Below are positions 1 through 6,225 of a stretch of 17,002 nucleotides of DNA, one piece after another. A model generated the notes under the pieces. That model ran no database searches and was not told the origin of the DNA. It worked only from the letters and a program-made list of their open reading frames with translations. This stretch comes from Planctomycetaceae bacterium (GTDB taxonomy: Bacteria; Planctomycetota; Planctomycetia; Pirellulales; Pirellulaceae): NCBI GenBank assembly GCA_007695205.1, contig REEF01000202.1, positions 1-17,002 of the forward strand. The letters are read 5' to 3'. The stretch's first letter is position 1; every line of letters begins with the position of its first letter. A program made the translations under genes and the position numbers.

Positions 1-244
1 TTGGGGGTACCACCGCGCCACGGGGGGGGGGCGGGTTTTGGGGCAACCACCGACCCATGTGCAAACCGCCCCCCCCAAAACCCACCCCCGACCCCTTCCG
101 CAAAACGCGACAGTCATTCATTTGCCGATGCTAAGGAGCTTTTGCCGATCGCCTTGCGTCACTATATACCACATCACGTCCTTCTGCGGCAGGCAGGCAA
201 AGCCAGGAATTCCATGCCGACGTGAGGCCCCCGTGGGGTTCCGT
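1..244. other. Intergenic region with G/C-run inverted repeat
   Basis: No gene is supported here; the short open frames have low-complexity or Cys/Arg/Pro-rich translations and no ribosome binding site. The left end is dominated by homopolymer runs: ten G at 22-31 and eight C at 69-76. A small CCCC/GGGG dyad around 229-238 lies just after the stop of the Rrf2 gene (which reads leftward) but has no T-tract, so I do not call it a terminator. Confidence 0.6.
27..89. repeat. Imperfect inverted repeat with G-runs (possible hairpin or G-quadruplex)
   Basis: The left arm at 27-43 reads five G, C, three G, four T, four G. The right arm at 69-89 reads eight C, four A, three C, A, five C. The arms pair over about 16 bp with one C/A mismatch and a 4-nt C bulge, leaving a loop of roughly 25-29 nt. 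The plus strand from 22 to 43 also has closely spaced G-tracts compatible with a G-quadruplex. It may be a terminator-like or intergenic repeat element for a gene left of the window. Homopolymer length errors are possible. Confidence 0.45.
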
Positions 245-718
245 TCAGACCTGCGTCGGTTCACCTTCGGGTGCGACCGGCACTTTTTCGTTCGATTGCG
301 AAGCCTTCCAGCGGCGCCGCGTCTCGAAAGCGGCGATATCGGCGATGGTGGTCTTGCGAAGGAATTCCATGAGATTCGCTCGATGAGTGCTGCAGAAATC
401 GTGAGCCGGACAGGCGCGATCGTCATGGCAGGGAACGCTGCCTAACATGCAGCGAGGCTGGATGGCTGGGTCTTCCAAGGCGACACATACTTCCAGCAGG
501 CTGATCTCCTGCGGCCGACGTGCCAAGCTGACGCCACCACCCACGCCCCGTTGAGTGAGCACCAATTTACGGCGCCCCAATTGGTGGATGATCTTCGCCA
601 GGTACGCTGCAGGCATTTCGCAAGCTTCCGCGATCACCTTGACGAGCACAGGGTTCCCCCCCATGGCGGCAATGCAAGCCAAAGCGCTGGCGGCATAGGC
701 GGTAGCCTGACTGAGCAT
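245..718 (-). CDS. Rrf2-family Fe-S cluster transcriptional regulator (IscR/NsrR-like)
   Basis: This 157-residue protein is a winged-helix DNA-binding regulator of the Rrf2 family, of usual length. The N-terminal half (1-75) carries the family's helix-turn-helix and wing, with the typical text from ALACIAAM through LAKIIHQLGRR to LTQRGVGGGVSLAR. The sensor loop has Cys90, Cys97, Cys103 and Cys109, then His112. Cys97-x5-Cys103-x5-Cys109-x2-His112 has the same spacing as the three Cys and one His that hold [2Fe-2S] in E. coli IscR (92, 98, 104, 107); NsrR proteins have similar Cys spacing. It probably senses Fe-S status, oxygen or NO. The ATG is preceded by AGGAG at 728-732, 9 nt away. The gene is divergent from the cbb3 oxidase operon and the gap holds two matching dyads, so autoregulation and control of the oxidase are likely (inference). 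Whether it belongs with IscR, NsrR or a separate planctomycete group is open. Confidence 0.92.
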   Translation of the reverse strand: MLSQATAYAASALACIAAMGGNPVLVKVIAEACEMPAAYLAKIIHQLGRRKLVLTQRGVGGGVSLARRPQEISLLEVCVALEDPAIQPRCMLGSVPCHDDRACPAHDFCSTHRANLMEFLRKTTIADIAAFETRRRWKASQSNEKVPVAPEGEPTQV

Positions 719-749
719 AAACGAGAACTCCTAAGTTCGTGAGACCCAA

Positions 750-778
750 AGCATATCAATTCCTGACCTGCAAGTCAA
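750..778 (-). promoter_or_regulatory. Predicted sigma70-type promoter of the Rrf2 gene
   Basis: On the minus strand TTGACT (778-773) is followed after exactly 17 nt by TATGCT (755-750), matching 5/6 and 4/6 of the consensus -35 and -10. A start near 743 would give a leader of about 25 nt with AGGAG in front of the ATG at 718. The -35 box lies inside the operator-like dyad at 758-783, the expected arrangement for autorepression. Confidence 0.5.
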
Positions 779-783
779 CTATT
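758..783. promoter_or_regulatory. Operator-like dyad O2 (imperfect), Rrf2 promoter side
   Basis: Arms AATTCCTGA (758-766) and TCAACTATT (775-783) are separated by an 8-bp spacer ending in CAAG; six of nine arm positions are symmetric. It aligns without gaps to the perfect dyad at 887-912 with 20 of 26 positions identical, including the CAAG spacer end. It covers the -35 box and much of the spacer of the regulator's predicted promoter. Confidence 0.5.
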
Positions 784-840
784 CGGCAAGGCGAAAAAAC
801 TCCTATAGCCGGTTGTTTGCTGATTTCCACGCTTGTCCTC

Positions 841-869
841 TTGACGAACTCGCCGTGCTCTCCCAGAAT
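841..869 (+). promoter_or_regulatory. Candidate promoter of the cbb3 operon
   Basis: TTGACG (841-846) and CAGAAT (864-869) are 17 nt apart, giving 5/6 and 4/6 matches to the sigma70 consensus. Transcription from about 876 would place the perfect dyad at 887-912 just downstream of the start. A TATTAT at 909-914 lacks a matching -35 box. The call is tentative. Confidence 0.3.
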
Positions 870-886
870 CTGACCGGACACAGCCG

Positions 887-912
887 AATAGATGATCTAC
901 AAGTCATCTATT
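887..912. promoter_or_regulatory. Operator-like dyad O1 (perfect 9-8-9), cbb3 operon side
   Basis: AATAGATGA (887-895) and TCATCTATT (904-912) are exact reverse complements around the spacer TCTACAAG. The AGATG...CATCT core spans 20 bp; the known NsrR consensus has the same pentamers over 21 bp. This is the probable binding site of the adjacent Rrf2-family regulator (inference). An in-frame ATG at 892 lies within the dyad, so it is unlikely to be the real start of ccoNO. Confidence 0.6.
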
Positions 913-960
913 ATTAACCAATCAGGCAAACAAGCGAGTGGATTGACCGGGAGAATGCCG

Positions 961-3276
961 ATGGCTCAGGAAGCGTTGGTGGACAGTCGAGGGGAGAGCG
1001 GGGACCCGTCGGGGGCTGGTCCCAAGTTGGAATCGTTTGTCTACGACGATGGGATTGTGCGGGCTTTTCTGTTGGCCACGATCTTCTGGGGATTGGTCTC
1101 CTTTATCGTCGGCTTGATCGCGGCGGTCCAGCTGGCGTGGCCTCAGATGAATCTGGGTATCTCGCTGATCACATTCGGTCGCCTGCGTCCGGTCCACACG
1201 AATGCGGCCATATTCGCTTTCGCCGGCAACGCCATGTTCGCGGCCGTCTACCATTCGACTCAGCGGCTGTGCAAGGCTCGGATGTTCAACGACCGCTTGT
1301 CATGGTTCCATTTTTGGGGGTGGCAGTCGATCATCCTGGTCGGGGCGATCAGCTTGATGGCCGGATTTACCAGCGGCAAGGAGTATGCCGAGCTGGAATG
1401 GCCGATCGACATCGCCATCGCCGTGGTATGGGTGGCGTTTGCGATCAATTTCTTTGGCACGCTGATCCGTCGGCGCGAGCGTCACATGTACGTCGCGTTG
1501 TGGTTTCACATCGCGACGGTCGTCACGATCGCTGTGCTGCACATCTTCAACAGCCTGGCGGTTCCGGCTGGCTGGTTCAAAAGCTACTCACTGTACGCGG
1601 GCGTTCAGGACGCATTCATGCAGTGGTGGTATGGCCACAACGCGGTCGGGTTTCTGTTGACCACACCCTTTTTGGGCATCATGTACTATTATCTGCCCAA
1701 GGCGGCAGGGCGTCCGGTGTTTTCGTATCGGTTGAGCATCCTGCATTTCTGGGCGCTGGTGTTCATCTACATCTGGGCCGGTCCGCATCATTTGCACTAC
1801 ACGGCGCTTCCCGAATGGGCTTCGACGTTGGGGATGCTGTTTTCGATCATGCTGTGGATGCCTTCCTGGGGCGGGATGATCAACGGTCTGATGACGTTGC
1901 GCGGCGCCTGGTCCAAGGTGGCTCAAGAGCCGATCTTAAAGTTCTTTGTGGTCGCGATCACGTTCTACGGGATGTCGACCTTCGAAGGGCCGTTGCTGTC
2001 GGTCAAGAGCGTCAACGCCTTGTCGCACTACACGGACTGGACGATCGCGCACGTGCATGGCGGAGTGTTAGGTTGGGTCGGGTTCATGACGTTCGGCATG
2101 CTGTACTGGTTGATCCCGCGCATGTTTCAGGCTCCGCTGCACAGCAAGAAGTGGGCGAACCTGCATTTTTGGATCGCGTCGGTCGGCATCCTGTTGTACA
2201 TCGCTCCGATCTACGTGGCCGGGTTGACTCAGGGGCTGATGTGGCGAGCGATCGACAGTTCGGGAGACCTGGTGTATCCGGAGTTCATCGAGACGGTACG
2301 CGTGTTGATCCCGATGTATTGGTTGCGCGTCGTGGGCGGGGCGTTGTACTTGGGCGGCGCGATCTTGTTCGGGATCAATTGCTGGCTGACCATGGCCGCT
2401 CGGCCCGCTCAGTATGAACAGCCGGTGCACCGCGCGGCGCCGCTGGCTCGCGACTGGGTAGAACCTCCGAAGCCCGAATCGCGGCTGAAAGGTGCTGCGG
2501 TACTACAGGTCGCCCACCGGTTCGATCAATGGTCTCAACTGTGGTGGCACAAGCGTTGGGAGCGTCTACCGCTGCGATTTACCATGTGGGTCACGATCGC
2601 GGTGGTCGTGGCGTCGTTGTTCGAGATCATCCCGACTTTCCTGATCCGTTCCAATGTGCCGTTGATCGCCAGCGTCAAGCCTTATACACCGCTGGAGTTG
2701 TATGGGCGGGACATTTACCTGGCCGAAGGCTGCTACAATTGCCATTCGCAGATGATCCGCCCGATCCTGTCCGAAACGAAGCGGTACGGCGAGTACAGCA
2801 AGGCGGGCGAGTTCATCTACGATCATCCGTTCCAGTGGGGATCGCGAAGGATCGGTCCCGATCTGGCTCGCATCGGTGGCAAGCAGTCGCCTCACTGGCA
2901 CGTCGTCCATTTTCAGAAGCCGCAGTTGCTGGTCGATGGTACCATCATGCCTCCGTACCATTGGCTGCTGCGATCGGAAATCGATTTCGATTCGATCCAG
3001 CGGCGGATGCGAGCCATGCAGATATTGGGAGTACCCTACTCGGATGCCCAGGTGGCGGCGGGTGGCGAGACCGCTCGGCAACAGGCCGCCGAGTTGACGG
3101 CGATGGTTGTCCAGCAGGACCCCAATCTGGCGGACTTGGCAGACAAGCAGGTGATGGCGCTGATCGCTTACCTCGAACGTTTGGGCACGGATCTGTTCGC
3201 GGCGGTCGAAGAACCGGACGAATCCCCCGCGCCGCAGGAAGAGGAAGCAACGCAGGTGAGCCAACTGGGCCCGTGA
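961..3276 (+). CDS. ccoNO: cbb3-type cytochrome c oxidase, fused subunits I and II (CcoN-CcoO)
   Basis: This 771-residue inner-membrane protein reduces O2 to water in a C-family haem-copper oxidase. Residues about 35-490 are the multi-helix CcoN part. His79 and His366 are the expected low-spin haem b ligands and His364 the haem b3 ligand. His226, His276 and His277 are the CuB ligands, and Tyr270 is the cross-linked tyrosine. All sit at a constant offset of +19 from the Pseudomonas stutzeri residues as I recall them. After a hinge and a helix near 535-560 comes the CcoO part, with one c-haem motif (Cys591-x2-Cys594-His595) and the IMPPYHWL motif carrying the axial Met663. The C-terminal 25 residues are acidic. 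I chose the ATG at 961 because GGGAG at 949-953 is 7 nt upstream. ATG 955 is too close to it, and ATG 892 lies inside an operator-like dyad. Separate ccoN and ccoO genes are the usual form elsewhere; here one reading frame covers both. Confidence 0.95.
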   Translation: MAQEALVDSRGESGDPSGAGPKLESFVYDDGIVRAFLLATIFWGLVSFIVGLIAAVQLAWPQMNLGISLITFGRLRPVHTNAAIFAFAGNAMFAAVYHSTQRLCKARMFNDRLSWFHFWGWQSIILVGAISLMAGFTSGKEYAELEWPIDIAIAVVWVAFAINFFGTLIRRRERHMYVALWFHIATVVTIAVLHIFNSLAVPAGWFKSYSLYAGVQDAFMQWWYGHNAVGFLLTTPFLGIMYYYLPKAAGRPVFSYRLSILHFWALVFIYIWAGPHHLHYTALPEWASTLGMLFSIMLWMPSWGGMINGLMTLRGAWSKVAQEPILKFFVVAITFYGMSTFEGPLLSVKSVNALSHYTDWTIAHVHGGVLGWVGFMTFGMLYWLIPRMFQAPLHSKKWANLHFWIASVGILLYIAPIYVAGLTQGLMWRAIDSSGDLVYPEFIETVRVLIPMYWLRVVGGALYLGGAILFGINCWLTMAARPAQYEQPVHRAAPLARDWVEPPKPESRLKGAAVLQVAHRFDQWSQLWWHKRWERLPLRFTMWVTIAVVVASLFEIIPTFLIRSNVPLIASVKPYTPLELYGRDIYLAEGCYNCHSQMIRPILSETKRYGEYSKAGEFIYDHPFQWGSRRIGPDLARIGGKQSPHWHVVHFQKPQLLVDGTIMPPYHWLLRSEIDFDSIQRRMRAMQILGVPYSDAQVAAGGETARQQAAELTAMVVQQDPNLADLADKQVMALIAYLERLGTDLFAAVEEPDESPAPQEEEATQVSQLGP

Positions 3277-3321
3277 GGCAATCGACACGATCGTTCCCCA
3301 CTTTAGCAAGGCAATCTTTCG

Positions 3322-3498
3322 ATGCGATTGATCGACGGGCTGTTAAGTCGACTGGGAATGGCACATTATGGTGTCGTGGCCCTGCTGTTGTTTTTCGGCC
3401 TTTTTGTGGCCATCGTGACCTGGACAATGACTCGTTCGCGTCGCGAGATAGACGAGCAGGCCGATTTGTGGAAAGACGATGAGGATCGAGAACAATGA
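3322..3498 (+). CDS. ccoQ: Small CcoQ-like cbb3 oxidase subunit
   Basis: This 58-residue frame starts at ATG 3322 and ends in an ATGA overlap with ccoP. It has one predicted membrane helix (about residues 16-35, VVALLLFFGLFVAIVTW) followed by a basic then acidic cytoplasmic tail containing DEQADLWKDDE. Size, topology and position between ccoO and ccoP fit CcoQ, the small single-helix subunit that stabilises cbb3 oxidase. The ribosome binding site is weak (AAGG at about 3308-3311). Sequence conservation in CcoQ is low, so the name rests on context and topology. Confidence 0.8.
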   Translation: MRLIDGLLSRLGMAHYGVVALLLFFGLFVAIVTWTMTRSRREIDEQADLWKDDEDREQ

Positions 3499-4184
3499 GC
3501 CGCGACGAAAAAGATCGCTTGATAGACCACGATTTCGACGGGATTCAAGAATACGATAACCCCATTCCGCTGTGGTTGAACCTGATCCTGTTCGGCACCA
3601 TCATCTTCAGCTTGCTGTATTATTTGTACTTCCAGATCGGACCGTTGCTGGGCACCAGCGGATGGACCGTGGTGGAAGCGTACGAAGAGGCCAAGGCAGA
3701 GAATCTGCGGATGCGGTTCGCCGAGATCGGAGAATTGCAGGGCGATGAAGCAACGTTGATCCGGTACCTTCAGCCGGAAAACAGCGAATGGCTGACGGTC
3801 GGACAAACAGTCTATCGGACGCATTGTCAATCTTGCCATGCCGCCAACGGCAGCGGGTTGGTCGGCCCGAATCTGACCAACGATGATTACAAGAGCGTCG
3901 AGAACCTGACGGACCTGGTCAAGGTGATCGCCGAAGGAGCCGGCAACGGCGCGATGCCCGCGTGGCGGAACCGGCTGCACCCCAATGAATTGACGCTGGT
4001 ATCGGCGTACGTGGCGTCGCTGCGAGGCCAGAATTTGCCCAGCCCGCGGCCTGCCGAGGGCAAGAAGATCCCACCCTGGCCCACGGCCATGCCGGACGAC
4101 ACTCCCGAAGATTCCGACGCGTCGAACACGTCGGACGCGTCGGACCAGTCGGACACGCCAGCGATTTTGGACACGGAACCCTGA
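3495..4184 (+). CDS. ccoP: cbb3-type cytochrome c oxidase subunit III, mono-haem CcoP
   Basis: This 229-residue protein is a membrane-anchored cytochrome c passing electrons to the cbb3 core. The N-terminus has the FixP_N signature (DHDFDGIQEYDNPIPLW, residues 11-27) and a membrane helix at about 27-50. A single class-I cytochrome c domain follows, with Cys111-x2-Cys114-His115 and probable axial Met154 (GAMPAW). Textbook CcoP has two CxxCH motifs and about 300 residues; here there is one, so the oxidase would carry two c haems in total. The last 30 residues are an Asp/Ser/Thr-rich tail coded by imperfect 9-bp repeats (about 4115-4160). The start overlaps the ccoQ stop (ATGA, 3495-3498), which suggests translational coupling. 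Confidence 0.93.
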   Translation: MSRDEKDRLIDHDFDGIQEYDNPIPLWLNLILFGTIIFSLLYYLYFQIGPLLGTSGWTVVEAYEEAKAENLRMRFAEIGELQGDEATLIRYLQPENSEWLTVGQTVYRTHCQSCHAANGSGLVGPNLTNDDYKSVENLTDLVKVIAEGAGNGAMPAWRNRLHPNELTLVSAYVASLRGQNLPSPRPAEGKKIPPWPTAMPDDTPEDSDASNTSDASDQSDTPAILDTEP

Positions 4185-4201
4185 AAAACAACGATTCGAA
4201 T

Positions 4202-5683
4202 ATGACGGCCGAACAGCAATCATCGCCTGGTATGGTCGATTCACCATGGCGCGAAGACGGGTCGCGTCGTTGGATGTATCCTCGCATTTCGAAGGGTTTT
4301 TGGCTGAATGCTCGCCGTAGCTTGGCGTACCTCTTGATCGTCGTATTCGCGGTGTTGCCTTATCTGCAGATCCGCGGCAAGCCGGCGATCCTGCTGGATC
4401 TGCCGCGCCGCGAGTTCACGTTGTTCGGTTGGACGTTCCTGCCGACCGACACGCTGCTGCTGGCTCTGCTGTTGGTCACCGTGGTGCTGGGGATCTTCCT
4501 GGTGACCGCGTTGGTGGGCCGAGTCTGGTGTGGATGGATGTGTCCTCAGACGGTCTACATGGAATTCGTGTATCGGCCGATCGAGCGGCTGTTCGACGGT
4601 CCGCCCGGCGTGCGGCACTCGCCGGGCAAGCATCGCACGCCGATTCGAACCGTGGCCAAGTATGCCGTGTACCTGGTGGTATCGGCTTTTCTGGCTCACA
4701 CTTTCCTGGCGTACTTCGTCGGCGTCGATAATCTGGCTCGCTGGATGCAGCAGTCGCCCATCCATCATCCGGGCGCCTTCCTGGTGATGCTGGCGACGAC
4801 GGCCCTGATGATGTTCAATTTCAGCTACTTCCGCGAGCAGACGTGTATCGTGGCGTGTCCCTACGGCCGCTTTCAATCCGTGATGCTGGACCCCGATTCG
4901 CTGATCGTCAGTTACGATCCGCGTCGAGGCGAGCCGCGGGGGAAAGGAAAATTCCGCGAACGGGACGGGCAGCGTCTGGGGGACTGCGTGGATTGCGGCT
5001 TGTGCGTGGATACCTGCCCGACGGGCATCGATATTCGCAACGGGCTGCAGTTGGAGTGCATCGCGTGCACCCAGTGCATCGATGCCTGTGATCGGGTGAT
5101 GAAGCGGCTGGGCATGAAGCCGGGCTTGATCCGATTCAGCTCGCAGGCACGCATCGAGGGCCAACAGGGCCGGCTGCTACGACCTCGAATCATCCTGTAC
5201 CCGGCGGTGATGCTGGTGCTGTTGTCGACGCTGGTAGTCACGCTGGCGAACCAGCAGGATGCGCATGTGACGTTGCTGCGCGGGCCGGGAATGCCGTTCC
5301 TCGAGATGGCCGATGGCCGGATTTCCAATCAATTGCGTATCAAGATCCGTAACCGTAGCGGTCAGCAGGCGCAGTATCATATCGAGATCGTCGGCGACGG
5401 GCCGGCACGATTGCTGATCGAGGACAACCCGATGGTGATCGAAGACGGTCAAACGAAGACGCAATCGCTGTTGATCGCGGCGCCTCGATCCGCGTTCCAG
5501 CAAGGAGGGCATGCGATCGTCCTGCGAATCACGGATGGTCGATCTTACGACCAGCAAATGCCCTATCGACTGATGGGACCGCAAGGCCCGCAGGCTTCGA
5601 CGGCTCGTGATGGCGACACGGGGATTGCCGAAGTTCTTTTCCGCGTTCCTAAAACCGCAACCTTTTGCATAAGAGCATCATGA
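4202..5683 (+). CDS. ccoG: Cytochrome c oxidase accessory protein CcoG (RdxA/FixG), Fe-S
   Basis: This 493-residue membrane protein belongs to the CcoG/RdxA/FixG family, needed for cbb3 assembly; CcoG has been shown to reduce Cu(II) to Cu(I) for the oxidase. Membrane helices lie near 41-56, 84-106, 155-175, 192-208 and 330-348. WCGWMCPQ (Cys110, Cys114) and TCIVACPYGRF (Cys215, Cys219) are family motifs. Two 4Fe-4S ferredoxin motifs follow: Cys262, 265, 268, 272 and Cys286, 289, 292, 296. Residues from about 350 form the Ig-like CcoG_C domain. The start is 17 nt after ccoP and lacks a clear ribosome binding site; ATG 4232 is an alternative. The stop overlaps the fixH start by ATGA. Confidence 0.95.
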   Translation: MTAEQQSSPGMVDSPWREDGSRRWMYPRISKGFWLNARRSLAYLLIVVFAVLPYLQIRGKPAILLDLPRREFTLFGWTFLPTDTLLLALLLVTVVLGIFLVTALVGRVWCGWMCPQTVYMEFVYRPIERLFDGPPGVRHSPGKHRTPIRTVAKYAVYLVVSAFLAHTFLAYFVGVDNLARWMQQSPIHHPGAFLVMLATTALMMFNFSYFREQTCIVACPYGRFQSVMLDPDSLIVSYDPRRGEPRGKGKFRERDGQRLGDCVDCGLCVDTCPTGIDIRNGLQLECIACTQCIDACDRVMKRLGMKPGLIRFSSQARIEGQQGRLLRPRIILYPAVMLVLLSTLVVTLANQQDAHVTLLRGPGMPFLEMADGRISNQLRIKIRNRSGQQAQYHIEIVGDGPARLLIEDNPMVIEDGQTKTQSLLIAAPRSAFQQGGHAIVLRITDGRSYDQQMPYRLMGPQGPQASTARDGDTGIAEVLFRVPKTATFCIRAS

Positions 5684-6225
5684 ACAAGCTGATGGATCCA
5701 ACGCGTCTTGAACGGGCTCGCCGAGTCGAAGCTCGGCATCGTTTCGTTTGGGTGGGGACGATTGTAGCCATGTTGGCGGCCCAAGTGCTGTTGATGATGC
5801 TGATCGTCTACGTGACCACGGTGGATGAATCGTTCGCGGTCGAACCAAACTATTACCAGCAGAGTCTGGATTGGGATGCCACGATGGCACAGCGTCGGCA
5901 TAACCAGCAATTGGGCTGGCAGTTGGAGCTGAGCGTCGCAGACCAGGCCAACCTGTTGGGCGATCGACAATTGGTCGGTCGCTTGACCGACCGCGACGGC
6001 CATCCGTTGGACGGCGCGGTTATCGAACTGGTCGCGTTCCCTCATGCTCGAGGCAACGATCGGCGGACGGCAACGCTGCTGCCGATGAGCGAAGGCAGCT
6101 ATGAGACCACGTTGCGGATCCCGCGCGGGGGCAAATGGGAGTTTCGAGTGGCGGTGCAACACGATTCGGAAACGTTCACGCACATCGAACTGCACGATGT
6201 CAACGCGCCGCGGGCTTTGCCATGA
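5680..6225 (+). CDS. fixH: FixH/CcoH family cbb3 oxidase assembly protein
   Basis: This 181-residue protein has one N-terminal membrane helix (about 23-47) and a periplasmic domain. The segment EPNYYQQSLDWD (55-66) is the FixH hallmark. FixH/CcoH proteins assist assembly of cbb3 oxidase, probably with copper delivery to its core. The ATG at 5680 overlaps the ccoG stop (ATGA) and has AAGAG 5-9 nt upstream; an in-frame TTG at 5665 is less likely. The stop overlaps the next gene in the same way. Confidence 0.9.
   Translation: MNKLMDPTRLERARRVEARHRFVWVGTIVAMLAAQVLLMMLIVYVTTVDESFAVEPNYYQQSLDWDATMAQRRHNQQLGWQLELSVADQANLLGDRQLVGRLTDRDGHPLDGAVIELVAFPHARGNDRRTATLLPMSEGSYETTLRIPRGGKWEFRVAVQHDSETFTHIELHDVNAPRALP

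Noticed and set aside
909..914. TATTAT as -10 box for the cbb3 operon
   Set aside because: No acceptable -35 hexamer lies 16-18 nt upstream; TTGACG-N17-CAGAAT at 841-869 is a better though still tentative candidate.
1137..2417. Long plus-strand open frame (426 codons) within ccoNO
   Set aside because: It is an out-of-frame shadow of the strongly supported CcoN part; the translation is Arg/Val/His-rich and resembles nothing, and all catalytic residues are in the ccoNO frame.
2529..3482. 317-codon plus-strand frame across the end of ccoNO and ccoQ
   Set aside because: It is a frame shadow; its last part covers the ccoQ gene in another frame, and only the 58-codon ccoQ frame has the membrane helix and the ATGA junction.
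4115..4160. CRISPR-like or regulatory short repeats
   Set aside because: The units are 9 bp, in frame and inside the ccoP coding sequence, so they are a coding microsatellite and not an array.
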